Position numbers and translations under genes: made by a program. A stretch of 64,000 nucleotides of DNA from Rhodoferax sp. (GTDB lineage: Bacteria; Pseudomonadota; Gammaproteobacteria; Burkholderiales; Burkholderiaceae_C), in assembly GCA_019449595.1 (NCBI GenBank), contig JAGRPL010000004.1:1178001-1242000 (forward strand), read 5' to 3'. Shown here piece after piece: positions 61,422 to 64,000 of this stretch. The first letter of the stretch is position 1; each line of letters starts with the position of its first letter. The notes beneath the pieces are model-generated. The model saw only the letters and a program-made list of their open reading frames with translations, made no database searches and had not been told where the DNA came from.

Positions 61422-62153
61422 ATGCTGCAGCCCACAACCCGACCCAACAAAATCCTGGTGGTAGATGACGATGCCCGCATCCGCGATCTGCTGCGACGCT
61501 ACCTGTCCCAGGAGGGCTTTGACGTCTTGCTGGCCGAGGATGGCAAGTCCCTCACCCGCGTCATGATGCGTGAAACCGCCGACCTCATCGTGCTGGACCT
61601 GATGATGCCCGGCGAGGACGGCCTTTCCATCTGCCGGCGCCTGCGTGCCGCCAACGACCTCACCCCCATCATCATGCTCACGGCCAAGGGCGAGGACATC
61701 GACCGTATCGTGGGTCTGGAGGTCGGTGCCGATGATTACCTGGGCAAGCCCTTCAACCCGCGCGAGCTGCTGGCACGCATCCACGCCGTGTTGCGCCGCC
61801 GCCCCACGCCCGAGGTCCCGGGCGCGCCCTCCATCGACAACGAAGTGGCCTGCTTCGGCCCCTTTGTCTTCGACCTGGGTGCCCGCACCTTGCACAAGAA
61901 CGGCGAGGAACTGACCTTGACCACCGGGGAATTTGCCATGCTCAAGGCCCTGGTGCGCCACCCGCGTGTACCGCTGTCCCGGGAAAAACTGGCGCAGCTC
62001 TCCCGCGGGCGCGAGTTCGAGCCCTTTGACCGCAGCCTGGACGTCCAGGTCTCGCGCCTGCGCAAGCTCATCGAAGCCGACCCCGCATCGCCCCGCTTCA
62101 TACAGACCGTGTGGGGCGTGGGCTACGTGTTTGTCCCGGACGAAGCGGCCTGA
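61422..62153 (+). CDS. ompR: OmpR-family response regulator (RisA-like)
   Basis: The 243-residue protein has a receiver domain with KILVVDDDARIRDLL, the phospho-acceptor in LIVLDLMMPGEDG, IIMLTAKGED and DDYLGKPFNPREL, and a winged-helix output with LTTGEFAMLKAL, FDRSLDVQVSRLRKLIE and IQTVWGVGYVF. The ATG at 61422 is chosen as the receiver begins soon after. It pairs with the kinase 17 bases downstream. In beta-proteobacteria the OmpR/EnvZ orthologue is RisA/RisS. Confidence 0.9.
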   Translation: MLQPTTRPNKILVVDDDARIRDLLRRYLSQEGFDVLLAEDGKSLTRVMMRETADLIVLDLMMPGEDGLSICRRLRAANDLTPIIMLTAKGEDIDRIVGLEVGADDYLGKPFNPRELLARIHAVLRRRPTPEVPGAPSIDNEVACFGPFVFDLGARTLHKNGEELTLTTGEFAMLKALVRHPRVPLSREKLAQLSRGREFEPFDRSLDVQVSRLRKLIEADPASPRFIQTVWGVGYVFVPDEAA

Positions 62154-62170
62154 TGCTGGAGTCCGTGTAA

Positions 62171-63580
62171 TTGGCTGAAACCCAGTTTTCCGAATTTGAA
62201 AACAGCGTGCCCCATGCGCTGGAGAACAGCGTGGAGGCGGAGGCCTCGCAGGGCGACAGCGGCCTGAACCTGTTCTGGCGAACCTTTTTCCTGCTCGCCC
62301 TGCTGCTGCTAGGCAGCATTCTGGCGTGGCTGCAGACCCTGCGCGCGCTGGAGTTCGAACCGCGTGCCATTCAGACCGCGCAGCAACTGGCGTCCCTGGT
62401 CAACCTGAGCCGCGCGGCGCTGGTCCACGCCGACGCCATCGCCCGGGTGTCGCTGCTGAAAACCATGAGCGACGAAGAAGGCCTGCACATTGTTCCGCGT
62501 GAACCCAGTGACCAGTTCACCCCGTTCAACAGCGATACAACCAACCGCCAGATTGCCCTGGAACTGACCACCCGCCTGGGGCCGGGCACGGTAGTTGCCA
62601 GCAGTGTCAACGCCCAGCCGGGTTTGTGGATTGGATTCGTCATTGACGGCGACAACTACTGGCTGCTGACCGACCAGGAGCGCTTCAGCCCCGCCAGCAA
62701 GCAAACCTGGATCATCTGGCTGGTGGTCGCCGGCGCGCTGTCGCTGGCCGGTGCGGCCCTGATCGCGCGCCTGATCAACCGCCCGCTGAAGGAGCTGTCC
62801 TTTGCCGCCAGCCGCGTGCGGGAGGGCAACTTCGCCGCCAGCCGGCTCAACGAGAGTGTGCAAACCAACGAGATTCGCGAGGTCAACATCGGCTTCAACC
62901 GCATGGCGCAGCGGCTGGCCAAGGTGGAGCAGGACCGCGCCGTCATGCTGGCCGGCATTTCGCATGACCTGCGCACGCCCCTGGCGCGTCTGCGGCTGGA
63001 AACCGAGATGAGCGTCGCCGATCTGGACGCCCGCGCCCACATGGCGGCCGACATCGCGCAGGTCGACGCCATCATCGACAAGTTCCTGGATTACGCGCGC
63101 CCCGACAAGGTCAAGCTCAACGTGGTGATTCTGGCCGACGTGGTGGACGCCTGCATCTATTCACTCAAGGACCGGGACGACGTGCGCATCCACGTCGACC
63201 TGGAAGACGATCTGCTGGTGCAGGCCGACGAAGTGGAACTCGGCAGAATTGTCTCCAACCTGCTGGAAAATGCCCGCCGCTACGGCAAGTCCCCGCACAC
63301 CGGCGTGGCCATCATCGACATCGCCGCGATCGCCCGTGACGAGTGGGTGCTCATCAAGATTCGCGACCATGGCATGGGCGTGGCCGAAGCCCAGCTGGCC
63401 AACCTGACCCAGCCGTTCTACCGCGGCGAAGCGGCGCGCACCGCCGCCAACGGCGCCGGGCTGGGGCTGGCCATTGTGGACAAGACGGTGCGCCGCATGG
63501 GCGGCGCGTTTGTGCTGGCCAACTCCAAATCGGGCGGCTTGTCGGCCCACATCAAGTTGCGCCGCGGCTCCCACCTCTGA
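62171..63580 (+). CDS. envZ: EnvZ/RisS-like sensor histidine kinase
   Basis: The 469-residue kinase has two membrane helices (about residues 36-58 and 178-200), a periplasmic domain of about 120 residues between them, a HAMP linker, HisKA with LAGISHDLRTPLARLRLETEM (His), and HATPase with NLLENARRYG, RDHGMGV and GAGLGLAIVDKTV. The start is TTG at 62171, with GGAG about 9 bases upstream. It senses an envelope signal and phosphorylates the regulator before it. Confidence 0.9.
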   Translation: MAETQFSEFENSVPHALENSVEAEASQGDSGLNLFWRTFFLLALLLLGSILAWLQTLRALEFEPRAIQTAQQLASLVNLSRAALVHADAIARVSLLKTMSDEEGLHIVPREPSDQFTPFNSDTTNRQIALELTTRLGPGTVVASSVNAQPGLWIGFVIDGDNYWLLTDQERFSPASKQTWIIWLVVAGALSLAGAALIARLINRPLKELSFAASRVREGNFAASRLNESVQTNEIREVNIGFNRMAQRLAKVEQDRAVMLAGISHDLRTPLARLRLETEMSVADLDARAHMAADIAQVDAIIDKFLDYARPDKVKLNVVILADVVDACIYSLKDRDDVRIHVDLEDDLLVQADEVELGRIVSNLLENARRYGKSPHTGVAIIDIAAIARDEWVLIKIRDHGMGVAEAQLANLTQPFYRGEAARTAANGAGLGLAIVDKTVRRMGGAFVLANSKSGGLSAHIKLRRGSHL

Positions 63581-63607
63581 CCACCGCCGGGCTGCAGGCA
63601 GGGCCCG

Positions 63608-64000
63608 TCAGACCAGCAGGACCACGGCACGGGCTTCCATGGCCAGGCCCTCGCCCACCGGGCCCATCTTCTCCGCCGTCTTGGCCTTCACGTTGACCTG
63701 CTCCACCGTGACCCCCAGCACCTGCGCAATGCGCGCACGCATGGCCGGTATGTGCGGCATCAGCTTGGGCGCCTGGGCCACCACGGTACTGTCCACATTG
63801 CCAATCGCGTAGCCCTGCTCGCGCACGCGGCGCGCGGCCTCGGCCAGCAACACGGTGGAATCGGCACCCTTGAAGCGGGCGTCGGTATCCGGAAAGTGCG
63901 TGCCAATGTCGCCCAGCGCGGCTGCACCCAGAAGCGCATCGGTAATGGCGTGCAGCAGCGCATCGGCGTCGGAATGCCCCAGCAGGCCCTTGCTGTGGGG
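63608..64000 (-). CDS. ispF: 2-C-methyl-D-erythritol 2,4-cyclodiphosphate synthase (5' end cut by window)
   Basis: The last 131 residues are present: [32 protein letters not shown], then LPHIPAM-like [13 protein letters not shown] and the end [25 protein letters not shown]. These are the IspF metal-binding and CMP-binding motifs. The enzyme makes MEcPP in the non-mevalonate pathway. The N-terminus lies beyond base 64000. Confidence 0.95.
   Translation of the reverse strand, partial: PHSKGLLGHSDADALLHAITDALLGAAALGDIGTHFPDTDARFKGADSTVLLAEAARRVREQGYAIGNVDSTVVAQAPKLMPHIPAMRARIAQVLGVTVEQVNVKAKTAEKMGPVGEGLAMEARAVVLLV

Overview
The window looks like part of a betaproteobacterial chromosome from the order Burkholderiales, most likely family Comamonadaceae (Rhodoferax/Polaromonas-like). 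This rests on the conserved gene string yebC-purD-plsC-hemF-nadD-rsfS-rlmH-maf-rng, the RelA, PHB-type dehydrogenase and RisA/EnvZ-like families, high GC, and a short intergenic repeat of a type I associate with this family. The genus is inference from gene content, not from a database search.

Region 1 (about 1-21,740) is a genomic island that runs off the left edge. Its right end abuts a tRNA-Lys(CTT) gene and carries a tyrosine integrase and an AlpA-like regulator. Inside it are: (a) a three-gene, tightly coupled minus-strand defence operon, consisting of a 1774-residue DEAD/DEAH helicase with a DUF1998-type Cys cluster and a C-terminal nuclease-like tail, then a DrmD-like SNF2 helicase, then an Eco57I/DrmMI-like N6-adenine methyltransferase cut by the window edge; (b) a replication-like module (RepA-type ATPase, HTH protein, one perfect DnaA box); (c) a cold-shock/DUF1294 membrane protein; (d) a pair of paralogous, unrecognised proteins, each with a similar promoter/leader; (e) a replication-relaxation-like protein next to an 800-base gene-free stretch holding a 24-bp inverted repeat; (f) a duplicated zinc-ribbon-like small protein.

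Region 2 (21,737-25,416) is core: two tRNA-Lys genes, tcdA, and cpoB-pal-tolB without tolQRA beside it. Region 3 (25,424-37,062) is a surface-polysaccharide/LPS cluster: GT2 enzymes, an MsbA-type flippase, a polysaccharide deacetylase, a DUF6492 protein, an unknown protein, an O-antigen ligase/polymerase, an acyltransferase-SGNH protein and a two-domain GT4 protein.

Region 4 (37,072-44,579) is a long minus-strand housekeeping run (rng to yebC) for ribosome maturation, NAD, haem, phospholipid and purine synthesis. Region 5 (44,638-64,000) is mixed core: HerA-like ATPase, uracil/cytosine salvage (upp, codA-like), phosphoribosyltransferase, Cfa, SlyD, SbcB, RelA, hydrolase, 3-hydroxybutyrate dehydrogenase, a Ser/Thr kinase-HDOD-GAF protein, a secernin-like hydrolase, a SIMPL protein, an OmpR/EnvZ-type two-component pair and the 3' part of ispF.

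The best candidate for a little-described system is the helicase-nuclease/DrmD/methyltransferase operon, which resembles DISARM and Druantia parts in an unusual fused arrangement.
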